Positions 35,801-44,633 are shown, counted from the first letter of the stretch. The stretch: DNA of 46,996 nt from Altererythrobacter sp. (GCA_029265155.1 JAJUJV010000003.1:1-46996), one strand, 5' to 3'. Program-made: numbers and translations. Notes: a model not told the origin generated them from the sequence alone.

Positions 35801-37020
35801 TCACGGGCCAGGTCAACGTGGCCGCCGACGTGCGCGGCTCGCTCGCCAACCCACAAGTGCGCGGCTCGATGGCCGGGGACGCGCTGCGCGTGCAGAGCCA
35901 GCTCACCGGCACCGATCTGCGCCAGGTGCGCGCCCGCGGCAGCTTCTCCGGTTCGCGCCTCAACTTGACCAGCTTCGCCGGCACTGCACCCAACGGCGGC
36001 AGCGTCAGCGGCAGCGGCTACGTCGATCTGTCCGGCATGACCCCCGGTCGCGGCCCGCGGATGGACCTGCGGATGGCGATGCGCGACGCCGAAGTGATGG
36101 ATCTTGCGACGATGGGTGCCACCGTCACCGGGCCGATGCGGATCGTCTCCAATGGCGTCGGCGGAACCATCGCCGGCCGGCTCCACGTCAACGAAGCGCG
36201 CTGGCAGCTCGGTGGTGCCTCCGGCCCCGAGCAATTGCCCACCATCCGCACGCGCGAGATCAATCTTCCGCCCGACATCGCGCCGCGCACCGCACCTGGG
36301 GCCGCCTGGCGCTTCCTGATCGACGCCAACGCGCCTGGCGGCGTCGAAGTGGATGGCATGGGCCTCGACAGCGAATGGAGTGCCGACATCGTCCTGCGCG
36401 GTACGACCGACAACCCCCGCATCGGTGGCGAAGCGCGCGTGGTCCCGCGGCAAGGCTTCTTCTCGTTCGCCGGGGTACGGTTCGAGATTACCCGCGGCGT
36501 GATCGACTTCGACGAGAACGTTCCGCCCGATCCGCGGATAGACATCCTCGCCGAGACCGAAGTGCAGGATCTCGACGTGGCGGTCACTGTGCGGGGCAAT
36601 GCCAGCATGCCGGAAATCGCTTTCAGCTCGAATCCCGCGCTGCCGGAGGAAGAGCTGCTGGCGCGGATGCTGTTCGGCGACGGGATCACCAATCTCTCGG
36701 CCACGGACGCGCTCCAGCTCGGGGCGGCGGTCGCATCCCTGCGCGGCGGCGGCGGCATGGATCCGATCAACCGCCTGCGCCAGTCGATCGGGCTCGACCG
36801 CTTGCGCATCGAACCCGCCGACCCGGCGCTCGACCGCGGCACGGCGATCGCGCTTGGCAAGAACTTCGGCCGGCGGTTCTACGCCGAGGTGGTCACCGAT
36901 GGGCGCGGCTACAACGCGACCGAACTCGAGTTCCGCGTCACCAGCTGGCTGTCCTTGCTGGCCAGCATCAACACTATCGGCCGTGGCAGCGCGGCGGCAG
37001 AATACAGCCGCGATTACTGA
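32818..37020 (+). CDS. tamB: translocation and assembly module protein TamB
   Basis: Very large periplasm-spanning protein (1400 residues) anchored by an N-terminal inner-membrane helix (about 32-48). It is the AsmA-like partner of TamA, implicated in barrel insertion and lipid transport to the outer membrane. The middle is a long beta-rich repeat region. The C-terminal DUF490/TamB domain is clear: RQGFFSFAGVRFEITRGVID, NASMPEIAFSSNPALPEEEL and LLARMLFGDG. The ATG shares its A with the tamA stop codon. A continuous open frame of 1445 codons lies antisense to it, which I take to be a codon-use artefact. Confidence 0.95.
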   Translation: MAEEVIAPAMVDAEEPRRRGVSSRVLRWVGGALLALLALIALAVAWLHTSSGRDFIVEQIAKVAPASGLKVSVGRIEGSVLWSATLYDVEFRDANNKLFLEVPEVDLNWRPIKFLFTGLDVRHLVLTGGTLHAAPELLPGDPDAPILPDFDIRVDRLVVDDLRVAEGMLGDERMIDFQARADVRDGRVLLDANGQFGGGDRLRALIDAFPDGDRFNIDLDYRAPAGGLLATMMGAEEDVRARILGNGDWDAWNGSFVVNQGGTPIAAFRLYNREGRYKIVGQARPEDYLTGLPAAALGEVVSLAAVGTLEDSILDGTLAVRGRGIALDGEGAIDLADNAFEALQLQAILLDNQLFGPGLTLDNAVARVTLDGSFSNLAAPVELSIGELNAGGTRLIGIAQRGTVTYDGTRWTLPLDASVRRIVSGNAIADPRLVNGTLQGTLVLSGDRLLSDDLALRFPGLWANLTLRGDIARGGYALAGPVEARGIALENLGTIDAGGKIRFMIGNGVPWRLAANFTGRMPRVTNATLANVAGSNIRFDGSVVLGAGRPIVFDNTRLRASKLALTLDGSIDDARTTLAGAGRHVDYGAFTVEATLADDGPRATLVFASPLPAAGLQDVRVALEPTPDGFRIETEGQSMLGPFDGVVNLVMPAGGPVQIGIERLDVWRTSITGDLTLGEGAIVGDLRLAGGGVNGTIALLPRNGGQGFDVALTANQATFPGPTPIAINQATINASGFFADGNSTITGTVRAAGINYGTLFIGRLAANAEVINGEGSFQAALTGRRGSRFSLQLAGNVASDRIAVAARGEYAGRDIVMPRRAVLLKTEDGGWELQKSQLSFGDGFVIAEGRFGGEAPAQGRVSLAQMPLSLVDLFAGEMGLGGTVSGIIDFGTGPGGQPVGEARVMIDNLTRSGLVLSSRPIDLALVGRLTANQLAARSVIQDQGQTRGRLQARINMPADGAFMDRIFAGDLFAQLRFQGPADALWRLAAIDLIDITGQVNVAADVRGSLANPQVRGSMAGDALRVQSQLTGTDLRQVRARGSFSGSRLNLTSFAGTAPNGGSVSGSGYVDLSGMTPGRGPRMDLRMAMRDAEVMDLATMGATVTGPMRIVSNGVGGTIAGRLHVNEARWQLGGASGPEQLPTIRTREINLPPDIAPRTAPGAAWRFLIDANAPGGVEVDGMGLDSEWSADIVLRGTTDNPRIGGEARVVPRQGFFSFAGVRFEITRGVIDFDENVPPDPRIDILAETEVQDLDVAVTVRGNASMPEIAFSSNPALPEEELLARMLFGDGITNLSATDALQLGAAVASLRGGGGMDPINRLRQSIGLDRLRIEPADPALDRGTAIALGKNFGRRFYAEVVTDGRGYNATELEFRVTSWLSLLASINTIGRGSAAAEYSRDY

Positions 37021-37031
37021 GCGCAGCCGGC

Positions 37032-37631
37032 TCATAGCGCTTCTCCCTCGGAGGAGCGGTACAACGCCTCTTCGGCGGCCCGCCGCCGCACCAGGCCGGG
37101 CATCACGCGCCCGCCGGCGCGGGTCCACCGGGCGAATTCACGCGCCGCGCGGGCGAAGTCACCCTCGCGGTGGTGCCGGGTCAGCGTTGCTCTGGCGATC
37201 GCACCGGTATTGTAATGGAAGCTGATCAGCGCATCGAACTGCGCTTCGCTCGCCGGCGCTCCTTCTAGCGCCGCTTCGACTTCACCGGCGTAGCGGACAA
37301 GATCCACCCCCAGCAGCGCGTCCGCCTCATCCTGGGTGATCGTCTGGCCCGGCCGTACCGGCTTGCCGCCGATCCACGTCGTTCCCCAGCCGATCGTCCA
37401 CGGCGCGCCGCCAGTGGCTGGATCGGGATAGGCTCTCAACCGGCACCCTTCGAACCGCTTGATCAGCACCAGGCCGCGTGGGCCAATGCGGCGCGATGGC
37501 GCCGTTGCTGAGGGAGACAACGTCGTGCGTTGCGCTCGATCGATCGCCTCGTCCAGCGCGGCCACTTCGGGCCGGCGGAATCCGCGCCCGAGCACCCGCC
37601 GTACCGCGTCGAAAATCAGCTTCCTGTCCAT
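37032..37631 (-). CDS. phage-type lysozyme (GH24)
   Basis: Muramidase of 199 residues. The catalytic module starts near residue 53 (GPRGLVLIKRFEGCRLRAYP), with the glutamate in RFEGC, then DPATGGAPWTIGWGTT carrying the aspartate/threonine part of the E-D-T triad. The C-terminal NTGAIARATLTRHHREGDF and GLVRRRAAEEALY match endolysins. The first 50 residues (RKLIFDAVRRVLGRGFRRPE) are helical and are not a signal peptide. No holin, spanin or other phage gene is nearby, so it is either a domesticated endolysin or part of a dispersed gene-transfer-agent set. It converges with tamB (11 nt). Confidence 0.88.
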   Translation of the reverse strand: MDRKLIFDAVRRVLGRGFRRPEVAALDEAIDRAQRTTLSPSATAPSRRIGPRGLVLIKRFEGCRLRAYPDPATGGAPWTIGWGTTWIGGKPVRPGQTITQDEADALLGVDLVRYAGEVEAALEGAPASEAQFDALISFHYNTGAIARATLTRHHREGDFARAAREFARWTRAGGRVMPGLVRRRAAEEALYRSSEGEAL

Positions 37632-37717
37632 GAGAGCCTCTCTTGTTCCGAATCGAGGCTAACCTATTAGGCACAAGCATGCCTTGTAGGAAAATGTTTT
37701 CTGGTTACGGTAGTTGA

Positions 37718-37942
37718 TTAGCGGCGATGGCGCCGGAACCGCCCACGGGCGTCGCGCCGATAGGTCAACCGCCGCGGCTTCAGGCCGAACCAGCTATGGA
37801 TGATGCTGTCATCGCTTCGGCTGGATGGGGCAATCCGGTCCTCGTCGATCACTTGCCACGACTTGGCCAGCCACCGCCAGGCGATCGCGCCTAGCGCGAG
37901 AAGGGCGGCAATCGAACCGAGCAGGCCCACAGCCAGAAGCAT
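37718..37942 (-). CDS. small basic membrane protein, unknown
   Basis: 74 residues from the ATG at 37942, with one N-terminal membrane helix (LLAVGLLGSIAALLALGAIAW) and a strongly basic C-terminus (KPRRLTYRRDARGRFRRHR). The helix-plus-basic-tail layout looks like a real protein, but the ribosome site is weak and I do not recognise a family. It lies upstream of the lysozyme gene on the same strand, and an association with lysis is only speculation. Confidence 0.45.
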   Translation of the reverse strand: MLLAVGLLGSIAALLALGAIAWRWLAKSWQVIDEDRIAPSSRSDDSIIHSWFGLKPRRLTYRRDARGRFRRHRR

Positions 37943-38035
37943 GAGCGTTGAATAGGAGGCTGACTTCTCGGTCGCAATTGCGCGTTGGTGAGCCCCAGGC
38001 TCCGTCCCGCTTTGGCGCAGGGTCCAACAAGCCAG

Positions 38036-38065
38036 AAAAAAGGCGCCCGGATCGCTCCGGACGCC
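38036..38065 (-). terminator. rho-independent terminator of glnA
   Basis: On the minus strand after the glnA stop codon, GGCGTCCGG and CCGGGCGCC form a 9-bp stem (one G-T pair) around a 6-nt loop, followed at once by six T. This is the clearest intrinsic terminator in the window. Confidence 0.88.
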
Positions 38066-38092
38066 CGTTTCTCGTCGCGCTGATCGGCTGAA

Positions 38093-39502
38093 TCAGGCGC
38101 TGTAATACATGTCGAACTCGACCGGACTCGGCGTGGTTTCCCAGCGCATCACCTCTTCCCACTTGATCTCGCAGTAGGCGTCGATCTGGTCCTTGGAGAA
38201 CACGTCGCCCTTCAGCAGGAACTCGTAGTCGGCCTGCAGCGCTTCGATCGCCTCGCGCAAGCTGCCGCACACCGTCGGCACTTCCGCCAATTCCGCCGGC
38301 GGCAGATCGTAGAGGTTCTTGTCCATCGGCTCGCCCGGGTGGATCTTGTTCAGGATCCCGTCGAGGCCTGCCATCAGCAGCGAGGCATAGCACAAGTACG
38401 GGTTGGCCATCGCATCGGGGAAGCGGAACTCGACGCGCTTGGCCTTTTCGCCCGAACCATAGGGAATACGGCACGAGGCCGAGCGGTTGCGGGCCGAGTA
38501 GGCCAGCAGCACGGGTGCTTCATAGCCCGGCACCAGACGCTTGTAGCTGTTGGTGGACGGGTTGGTGAAAGCGTTGAGCGCCTTGGCATGCTTGATCACG
38601 CCGCCGATGAAGTACAGGCAGTTGTCCGACAGCCCGGCATAGCCGTTCCCGGCGAAAGTCGGTTTCCCGCCGTCCCAGATCGAGATGTGCGTGTGCATGC
38701 CGCTGCCGTTATCCTTGGCGATCGGCTTGGGCATGAAGGTGGCCGTCTTGCCGTACGCCTGGGCGACCATGTGTACGACGTACTTGTAGATCTGCATGCG
38801 GTCGGCGGTCTGGACGAGCGTGCCGAAGGTCAGGCCCAACTCGTGCTGCGCGGCCGCCACTTCGTGGTGGTGCTTGTCGCAGGGCAGGCCCATTTCCAGC
38901 ATGGTGGTGACCATCTCGCCGCGGATGTCGACCGCGCTGTCGACCGGCGCGACCGGGAAATATCCGCCCTTGGCGCGCGGGCGGTGGCCGAGGTTTCCGC
39001 CTTCGAGTTCGGTGCCGGTGTTGGTCGGCAGCTCAATGTCGTCGATGCGATAGCCCGAACCGGCATAGGCGTCCTCGAAGCGGACATCGTCGAACATGAA
39101 GAACTCGGCTTCGGGTCCGACGTAGACGGTGTCGCCGATCCCGGTGGTCTTGAGGAAGGCCTCGGCGCGCTTGGCGGTCGAACGCGGATCGCGCGAATAG
39201 AGTTCGCCGGTCGAAGGCTCGACGATGTCGCACACCACGATCATCATCGGGGTGGCGCTGAACGGGTCCATCCACACTTCGCTGAGGTCGGGCTTCAGGA
39301 TCATGTCGGACTCGTTGATCGTCTTCCAGCCGGCGATCGACGATCCGTCGAACATCAGGCCTTCCTCGAGCATGTCCTCGTCGATCACGCCCGGGGCCAT
39401 CGTCAGGTGCTGCCACTTGCCCTTTGGGTCGGTGAAGCGGAGGTCGACCCACTCGATCTCCTCGTCCTTGATCCGCTTCACGATATCCGATGCGCTGGCC
39501 AT
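38093..39502 (-). CDS. glnA: glutamine synthetase type I
   Basis: Makes glutamine from glutamate, ammonia and ATP as a dodecamer, the main entry of nitrogen. The 469-residue length is exactly that of GSI-beta enzymes. LTFTDPKG-like [23 protein letters not shown], the ATP region [23 protein letters not shown], and the adenylylation tyrosine Y398 (NLYDLPPAE) are all present, so GlnE control is likely. The ATG has AAGGAAG upstream. It follows glnB by 109 nt and shares its nitrogen control. Confidence 0.97.
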   Translation of the reverse strand: MASASDIVKRIKDEEIEWVDLRFTDPKGKWQHLTMAPGVIDEDMLEEGLMFDGSSIAGWKTINESDMILKPDLSEVWMDPFSATPMMIVVCDIVEPSTGELYSRDPRSTAKRAEAFLKTTGIGDTVYVGPEAEFFMFDDVRFEDAYAGSGYRIDDIELPTNTGTELEGGNLGHRPRAKGGYFPVAPVDSAVDIRGEMVTTMLEMGLPCDKHHHEVAAAQHELGLTFGTLVQTADRMQIYKYVVHMVAQAYGKTATFMPKPIAKDNGSGMHTHISIWDGGKPTFAGNGYAGLSDNCLYFIGGVIKHAKALNAFTNPSTNSYKRLVPGYEAPVLLAYSARNRSASCRIPYGSGEKAKRVEFRFPDAMANPYLCYASLLMAGLDGILNKIHPGEPMDKNLYDLPPAELAEVPTVCGSLREAIEALQADYEFLLKGDVFSKDQIDAYCEIKWEEVMRWETTPSPVEFDMYYSA

Positions 39503-39611
39503 TCTCGTCTTCCTTCTTGGTCCACCTGTCTACGGGGTGGGATTTCGTTCGTGTTGCCCCTCGCTAGAGGGTTCGGAGTGGTGAGCTTCCCGGCCGCCCG
39601 CGGCCGGTCGG

Positions 39612-39995
<384 letters not shown>

Positions 39996-40018
39996 TCACC
40001 ATCCCCCGGCAACGTTCT

Positions 40019-40035
40019 TCCAAGAATCGTGCCAA
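40019..40035 (-). promoter_or_regulatory. sigma-54-like promoter of glnB-glnA
   Basis: On the minus strand the sequence reads TTGGCACGATTCTTGGA, against the consensus YTGGCACGNNNNTTGCW. The -24 half is perfect and the -12 half has one change (TTGG for TTGC). It lies about 70 nt upstream of the glnB start. Control by RpoN and NtrC is usual for glnBA. I found no clear NtrC dyad upstream. Confidence 0.55.
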
Positions 40036-40171
40036 GGCGCTGAGAGCACGCGTAGACAATCGCGAACCGGCCGAAAAGGCCGTTTCCTACCCCGGTCCAC
40101 CCCCGAAATGGCCGTGCCACAGGGGCAGGTGCCCGGGGTGCCGGGTCGGCGTGGCGGAAAATCAGGCAGGG

Positions 40172-40192
40172 GCTGCCCAACAATCGGGCAGC
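40172..40192 (-). terminator. hairpin after argC, possible terminator
   Basis: GCTGCCC and GGGCAGC form a perfect 7-bp stem with a 7-nt loop that begins at the argC stop codon. No T run follows directly, though TGATTTTCC lies a few bases on. It separates argC from the glnB promoter. A small CGGCC/GGCCG hairpin also lies at about 40068-40082 in this 241-bp gap. Confidence 0.45.
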
Positions 40193-41121
40193 TACAGTCT
40201 CAGGCCCGCCGTTTCCTCGACTCCGGCCATCAGGTTCAGCGATTGCACGGCGGCGCCGCTCGCCCCTTTGCCGAGGTTGTCGAGCACCGCCACCAGCCGC
40301 GCCTGACTGCCGTCGGCAGAGCCGAAGACATGGAGTTCCAGCGCGTCGCTTGGCTCGGTCGAGGTGCGCAGCAGCAGCTCGGCGCCCGGATCCTCTCCCA
40401 TCCGCACCACGCGGCTGCCGGCGTAGAACGCGGCTAGCCCTTCGCGCAGAGAAGCAGGCCCGGCCGCCTTCGGCATAGCCGTCAGCGGCAGCGGCACTTC
40501 CACCACCATGCCGCGGTGTGCAGGCACGACCGCGGGCGAAAACAGCGGCGGCACAGCAAGGCCGCAGCGCTCCTGCATCTCGGGCACATGCTTATGGCCG
40601 AGTCCCAGCGCATAGCCGCGCCAGGCGATGTCGGTATCTTCTTCGAACCGGGCGATCAGCGCCTTGCCCCCGCCCGAGTACCCGGACACCGCGTTGCAGG
40701 TGTAGGGCCAGTCCGCCGGCAGCAGCCCTTCGCGCACCAGCGGCGCGATCAGCGCGATAAAACCGGTCGAATAACATCCGGGGTTGGAAACCCGCTCCGC
40801 CTCGGCGACGGCCTCGCGCCCGACCACTTCCGGAAAGCCGTAGACCCAACCCGGCGTCACCCGGTGCGCGGTCGAAGCGTCGATGACGCGCGTGCCGCTC
40901 GCCGGATCGATCAGCGTCACGGCCTCGCGCGCGGCGTCGTCGGGCAAGCACAGGATTGCGAAGTCGGCATCGTTAAGCGCCTCGCGCCGCGCTTGGGCAT
41001 CCTTGCGCCGCGCTTCGTCCAGCGTCAGCAGCACGAACTCGCTGCGCCCGGCGAGCCGCTCCGCAATCTCCAGCCCGGTAGTACCCACCGCGCCGTCGAT
41101 AAAAACCGTGTGCGTCATCAA
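40192..41121 (-). CDS. argC: N-acetyl-gamma-glutamyl-phosphate reductase, short type
   Basis: NADPH-dependent step of arginine synthesis. The 309-residue protein belongs to the shorter type 2 ArgC. The nucleotide-binding FIDGAVGTTGLEIAERL is at the N-terminus, and the active-site cysteine is C116 in SNPGCYSTGF. GYSGGGKALI and GHKHVPEM are conserved. The ATG overlaps the end of the SH3 gene by 4 nt, so argC is transcribed behind it and the aminopeptidase gene. Confidence 0.94.
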   Translation of the reverse strand: MMTHTVFIDGAVGTTGLEIAERLAGRSEFVLLTLDEARRKDAQARREALNDADFAILCLPDDAAREAVTLIDPASGTRVIDASTAHRVTPGWVYGFPEVVGREAVAEAERVSNPGCYSTGFIALIAPLVREGLLPADWPYTCNAVSGYSGGGKALIARFEEDTDIAWRGYALGLGHKHVPEMQERCGLAVPPLFSPAVVPAHRGMVVEVPLPLTAMPKAAGPASLREGLAAFYAGSRVVRMGEDPGAELLLRTSTEPSDALELHVFGSADGSQARLVAVLDNLGKGASGAAVQSLNLMAGVEETAGLRL

Positions 41122-41483
41122 GCCAGCGCCTCTAGCCGGTCAAGCTTCACGTACCCGACAGGACCTTCCAGCGACAGGCAGCCCCAGGCCCAGGTGCCGA
41201 CGATATCGAGCACTTCGAAACTGTCTCCTTCGATCAGCGTGCAGAGCTCCTCGGCTCCTTCGCCGGGCGCCGACATCAGCGGGGCGCCGCCCGGCATGAC
41301 CGCGCGCGGCTGCGGCACCGCGTAGTGCGGAACGAAGAACTTCCCGGCCAGGCCGATATGAGCCAAATCTCCGCGCAGCGGAGTGCGGCCGGGCTCGGCT
41401 TTGGGCTCGGGGCCGGACAGCGCGAAAGTCACGCCGCCTTTCAGCGTGTCCCGCTCGCTTTCGATTTCGCCCATGTCTTGCAT
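41118..41483 (-). CDS. SH3-like domain protein without a catalytic domain
   Basis: 121 residues from the ATG at 41483; an upstream start at 41519 would add 12 residues. The C-terminal two thirds (about 45-121) match the bacterial SH3-like region seen before NlpC/P60 peptidases: HYAVPQPRAVMPGGAPLMSAPG, FEVLDIVGTWAWGC and GPVGYVKLDRLEALA. In related Sphingomonads, as I recall, such SH3 regions next to a leucyl aminopeptidase gene continue into a NlpC/P60 domain. Here the frame stops right after the SH3 part and argC begins, so the peptidase seems lost or never present. There is no signal peptide. TAAC and nine G/C bases precede the ATG instead of a ribosome site. Confidence 0.75.
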   Translation of the reverse strand: MQDMGEIESERDTLKGGVTFALSGPEPKAEPGRTPLRGDLAHIGLAGKFFVPHYAVPQPRAVMPGGAPLMSAPGEGAEELCTLIEGDSFEVLDIVGTWAWGCLSLEGPVGYVKLDRLEALA

Positions 41484-41526
41484 GGCGCGCGCGTTAGACG
41501 CGCCGGGACAACGGAGCAAGCACCGC

Positions 41527-42903
41527 TCAGCCGAACCTTTCGCGCAGCACGTGCCATGCCGCTCTCAGGCCCAGCGCATCGCCGCCTTTCGGCCGCCCTG
41601 GCTTGCCAGCCGGACGCCACGCGAACGTGTCGAAATGCGCCCAATCGATGCCCTTCCCGACGAACTTGTCGAGGAACAGCGCCGCCACGCTCGCACCCGC
41701 AAAGGCGTTGGCGTGGGCGTTGTTGGTGTCGGCGATGTCCGACTTCAGCCACTCGCCGTAGGGTTCGTGCAGCGGAAGCCGCCAGCAGGGGTCGTCGTTG
41801 ATCTTGCCGGCCCGCAGCAGCGCCTCGGCAGTCTCGTCGCGCCGGGCAAACAGCGCGGGAAGGTCGGGACCGACCGCCACCCGCGCGGCGCCGGTCAGCG
41901 TGGCGAAGTCGATCACCAGCTCGGGCTTCTCCTCGCTGGCGCGGGTCAGCGCGTCCGCCAGGATCAGCCGTCCTTCGGCGTCGGTGTTGCCAATCTCCAC
42001 CGTCAGGCCTTGGCGGCTCTTCAGCACATCGCCAGGGCGGAAGGAGTTGCCTGCAATCGCATTCTCGACCGCCGGCACCAGGCAGTGCAGCCGCACCTTC
42101 AGCCCGGAGCCCATGATCAGGTCGGCCAGAGCCAGCGCATGCGCGGCGCCGCCCATGTCCTTTTTCATCAGCAGCATGCCGGCGGCGGGCTTGATATCGA
42201 GCCCACCCGAATCGAAGCACACACCTTTGCCGACGATCGCCACGACAGGGGCACTCTCGTCGCCCCAGGTCAGGTGCAGCAGGCGCGGCGCATGACTGCG
42301 CGCCGCCGCGCGTCCGACGGCGTGGACCATCGGATATTCGCGCTCCAGCGCTTCTCCCTTGGTCACTGCCAACGCCGCACCATGGAATTTGGCGAGCTTC
42401 TCGGCTTCCGCTTCCAGCGCTTCCGGGCCCATGTCCTCGGCCGGCGTGTTGACCAGGTCGCGCACCAGCGTCACCGCAGCCGCTTCGGCCAGCGCCGGCT
42501 CGATCCGCGCCGCCTCTCCGGTCAACAGCACGCGCGGTCCCGGCGCGTCCTTGTCCTCACGATAGCGGGTGAAGCGGTACTGCGCGGTCTGCCAGCCATG
42601 CAGCGCCGGCCCCGGCTCGCCATCGGCGCGGCGATAGGTTCCGGCGGGAAGCTGCTCGGCCAGCTTGGCCATGCACCAGCTCGACAGGTTCGTCGGATCC
42701 TTGACGCCGCCGACGGCGAACCACCCGTCGCCTTCAGGCACGATGGCGACCTGGTAGCCCGCGCCGGTGAACTTCTGCGCCGCCAGCGCCGCGCGCTGCG
42801 GCCCGCTCAGCTTGCGGGCGAATTCTTCGAAGCCGTCCTTGTTGATCAGGTGGATGGCGATCGCATCCTGTCCGCGGTCCGGTTGGATCAGTGGCTCTTT
42901 CAT
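41527..42903 (-). CDS. leucyl aminopeptidase family protein (M17)
   Basis: Zinc or manganese exopeptidase of 458 residues from the ATG at 42903. The N-terminal domain is of the short alphaproteobacterial kind. The catalytic part has VGKGVCFDSGGLDIKP and KKDMGGAAHALAL with metal and active-site residues, and NTDAEGRLILADAL. It probably acts on peptides in the cytoplasm. It is divergent from a lipoprotein gene with only 47 bp between start codons. The SH3 gene follows 43 nt downstream on the same strand. An open frame further upstream to 43074 is a shadow of the lipoprotein. Confidence 0.92.
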   Translation of the reverse strand: MKEPLIQPDRGQDAIAIHLINKDGFEEFARKLSGPQRAALAAQKFTGAGYQVAIVPEGDGWFAVGGVKDPTNLSSWCMAKLAEQLPAGTYRRADGEPGPALHGWQTAQYRFTRYREDKDAPGPRVLLTGEAARIEPALAEAAAVTLVRDLVNTPAEDMGPEALEAEAEKLAKFHGAALAVTKGEALEREYPMVHAVGRAAARSHAPRLLHLTWGDESAPVVAIVGKGVCFDSGGLDIKPAAGMLLMKKDMGGAAHALALADLIMGSGLKVRLHCLVPAVENAIAGNSFRPGDVLKSRQGLTVEIGNTDAEGRLILADALTRASEEKPELVIDFATLTGAARVAVGPDLPALFARRDETAEALLRAGKINDDPCWRLPLHEPYGEWLKSDIADTNNAHANAFAGASVAALFLDKFVGKGIDWAHFDTFAWRPAGKPGRPKGGDALGLRAAWHVLRERFG

Positions 42904-42950
42904 GGATTTGCCGCTTGCCCGTTCGCGCACGTTTTGGGAAGGCAGCCGCG

Positions 42951-43766
42951 ATGAAACGGCTGATTTCGGTTTTCGCCCTGGTGGGCTTGGCGGCATGCGG
43001 AGCGGATAACAGCGATCCCGCGCCGCAACCGGTCGAATCGCCAAGCCCGGAAGTGACTCCAACGCCGTCGCCAACTCCTTCGGTGGCCAGCAACGGCGCC
43101 CGCTCGGTGGCCGAAGAGACCGACGATTTCTTGTTCGAGTATTCCTACCCGGCGGAAGCCGGCGTTATCCCTGAGCTCGCGACATTGCTCGACTTGTGGC
43201 TGGCACAGCGGCGTGAGGAACTGGCCAGGGACTCCGCCGAAGCGCGGCGCGAGGCGCGCTCCAACGGCTTCCCCTATAACAAGCACAGCTATACCGCCGA
43301 ATGGAAGATCGTCGCCGAACTGCCGGACTGGCTCAGCCTTTCGGCCGATGTCGCCACTTACACCGGTGGTGCGCACGGCAATTACTGGGTCCAGGGCCTG
43401 GTATGGGACAAGAAGAACGAGGACGCGTTCGACGCCAAGCAGTTCTTCACTTCGCCGGCTGCCCTTTACGAGGCGGTCGAGGAGCGGTTCTGCGACGGCC
43501 TTGATCGCGAACGGTCCAAGCGCCGTGAAATCCCGGTCGAGGAATTCCCCGACGATCCCTTCGCCGAGTGTCCGGACATCGATGAGCTGGAGGTTCTGGT
43601 CGGCTCTTCCAACCGGCGCACCTTCAATCGCCTGACGCTTTACGCCGGGCCTTATGTGGCCGGACCTTACGTCGAAGGCGCGTATGAAGTGAACGTCAAC
43701 GTGGACGCTGCCGTCCTGGAGACCATCAAGCCGGAATATCGAGAGGCGTTCAGCGCTCGCAATTGA
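42951..43766 (+). CDS. lipoprotein with RsiV-like DUF4163/DUF3298 region
   Basis: 271 residues from the ATG at 42951, with GGGAAGG about 8 nt upstream. The signal ends in lipobox LAAC (cysteine at residue 16), followed by a proline/serine/threonine-rich linker to about 45. The folded part shows SAEWKI-like AEWKIVAELPDWLSLSADV and the YTGGAHGNYWVQGLVWD motif typical of the DUF3298/RsiV fold, which in RsiV binds lysozyme. AFDAKQFFTSPAALYEAV and the C-terminal VNVDAAVLETIKPEYREAF fit too. Ligand binding in the envelope, perhaps to wall or lysozyme, is inference. map follows 25 nt later. Confidence 0.82.
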   Translation: MKRLISVFALVGLAACGADNSDPAPQPVESPSPEVTPTPSPTPSVASNGARSVAEETDDFLFEYSYPAEAGVIPELATLLDLWLAQRREELARDSAEARREARSNGFPYNKHSYTAEWKIVAELPDWLSLSADVATYTGGAHGNYWVQGLVWDKKNEDAFDAKQFFTSPAALYEAVEERFCDGLDRERSKRREIPVEEFPDDPFAECPDIDELEVLVGSSNRRTFNRLTLYAGPYVAGPYVEGAYEVNVNVDAAVLETIKPEYREAFSARN

Positions 43767-43791
43767 GCGTTCCAACGCCTACATCCGCGCG

Positions 43792-44619
43792 ATGACCGAA
43801 TACCAGCACGTCACCGCCGACATGTCCGTCTATCGCGACGGCACGATCAAGCTCCACGGGCCCGAAGGCTTCGAAGGCATGCGCAAGGCAGGCCGCCTTG
43901 CCGCTGATATCCTCGATGCCATGCCGGAATGGGTCCGCCCGGGCGTGACGACCGAAGAGATCGACACAGCGGTACGCGAAATGATGCTCGACGCCGGCGC
44001 CGTCCCTGCCACGCTCGGCTATCGCGGCTACACGCACTCGTGCTGCATCTCGATCAACCACGTCGTGTGCCACGGCATCCCGTCGGCGAAGACGCTGAAA
44101 GACGGCGACATCGTCAACATCGACGTGACCCCGCTGCTCGACGGCTGGCACGGCGATTCCAGCCGCATGTACGTCGCAGGCGAACCTTCGGTGAAGGCGC
44201 GCCGCCTAATCGACGTGACCTACGAGTGCCTGATGCTCGGCATCGAGAAAGCCCGCCCCGGCGCGCGTCTTGGCGACATCGGCGCGGCGATCCAGGCTCA
44301 TGCGGAGCAATACCGCTACGGCGTCGTCCGCGATTTCTGCGGCCACGGTCTCGGCCGGCTGTTCCACGACGCACCCGAAGTCGTCCACGCTGCCAAGGCC
44401 GGAACGGGCCCCGAGCTGCGCCCCGGCATGTTCATGACCATCGAACCGATGATCAACCTCGGCAAGCCGCACGTCAAAGTGCTCAGCGACGGCTGGACCG
44501 CGGTCACCCGCGACAAGAGCCTTTCGGCACAGTTCGAACACTCGATCGGCATTACCGAGGACGGCTGCGAGATCTTCACGCTCAGCCAAAAGGGCCTGCA
44601 CAAGCCGCCTTACGCGTAA
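43792..44619 (+). CDS. map: methionine aminopeptidase type I
   Basis: Removes the initiator methionine from new proteins. The 275-residue protein has the pita-bread fold motifs: YTHSCCISINHVVCHG, the two metal aspartates in VNIDVTPLLDGWHGDSSR, the histidine in CGHGLGRLFHDAP, and glutamates in MTIEPMIN and QFEHSIGIT. A second ATG ten codons in (MSVYRDG) is an alternative start; the first has no strong ribosome site. It converges with ccmB (14 nt). Confidence 0.96.
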   Translation: MTEYQHVTADMSVYRDGTIKLHGPEGFEGMRKAGRLAADILDAMPEWVRPGVTTEEIDTAVREMMLDAGAVPATLGYRGYTHSCCISINHVVCHGIPSAKTLKDGDIVNIDVTPLLDGWHGDSSRMYVAGEPSVKARRLIDVTYECLMLGIEKARPGARLGDIGAAIQAHAEQYRYGVVRDFCGHGLGRLFHDAPEVVHAAKAGTGPELRPGMFMTIEPMINLGKPHVKVLSDGWTAVTRDKSLSAQFEHSIGITEDGCEIFTLSQKGLHKPPYA

Positions 44620-44633
44620 AGCGCACTGCGTCC

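Noticed and set aside
32791..37128. Continuous 1445-codon open frame antisense to tamB
   Set aside because: It mirrors tamB almost exactly, has no recognisable domain, and long antisense frames are common in high-GC genes with strong codon bias. tamB itself shows clear family motifs.
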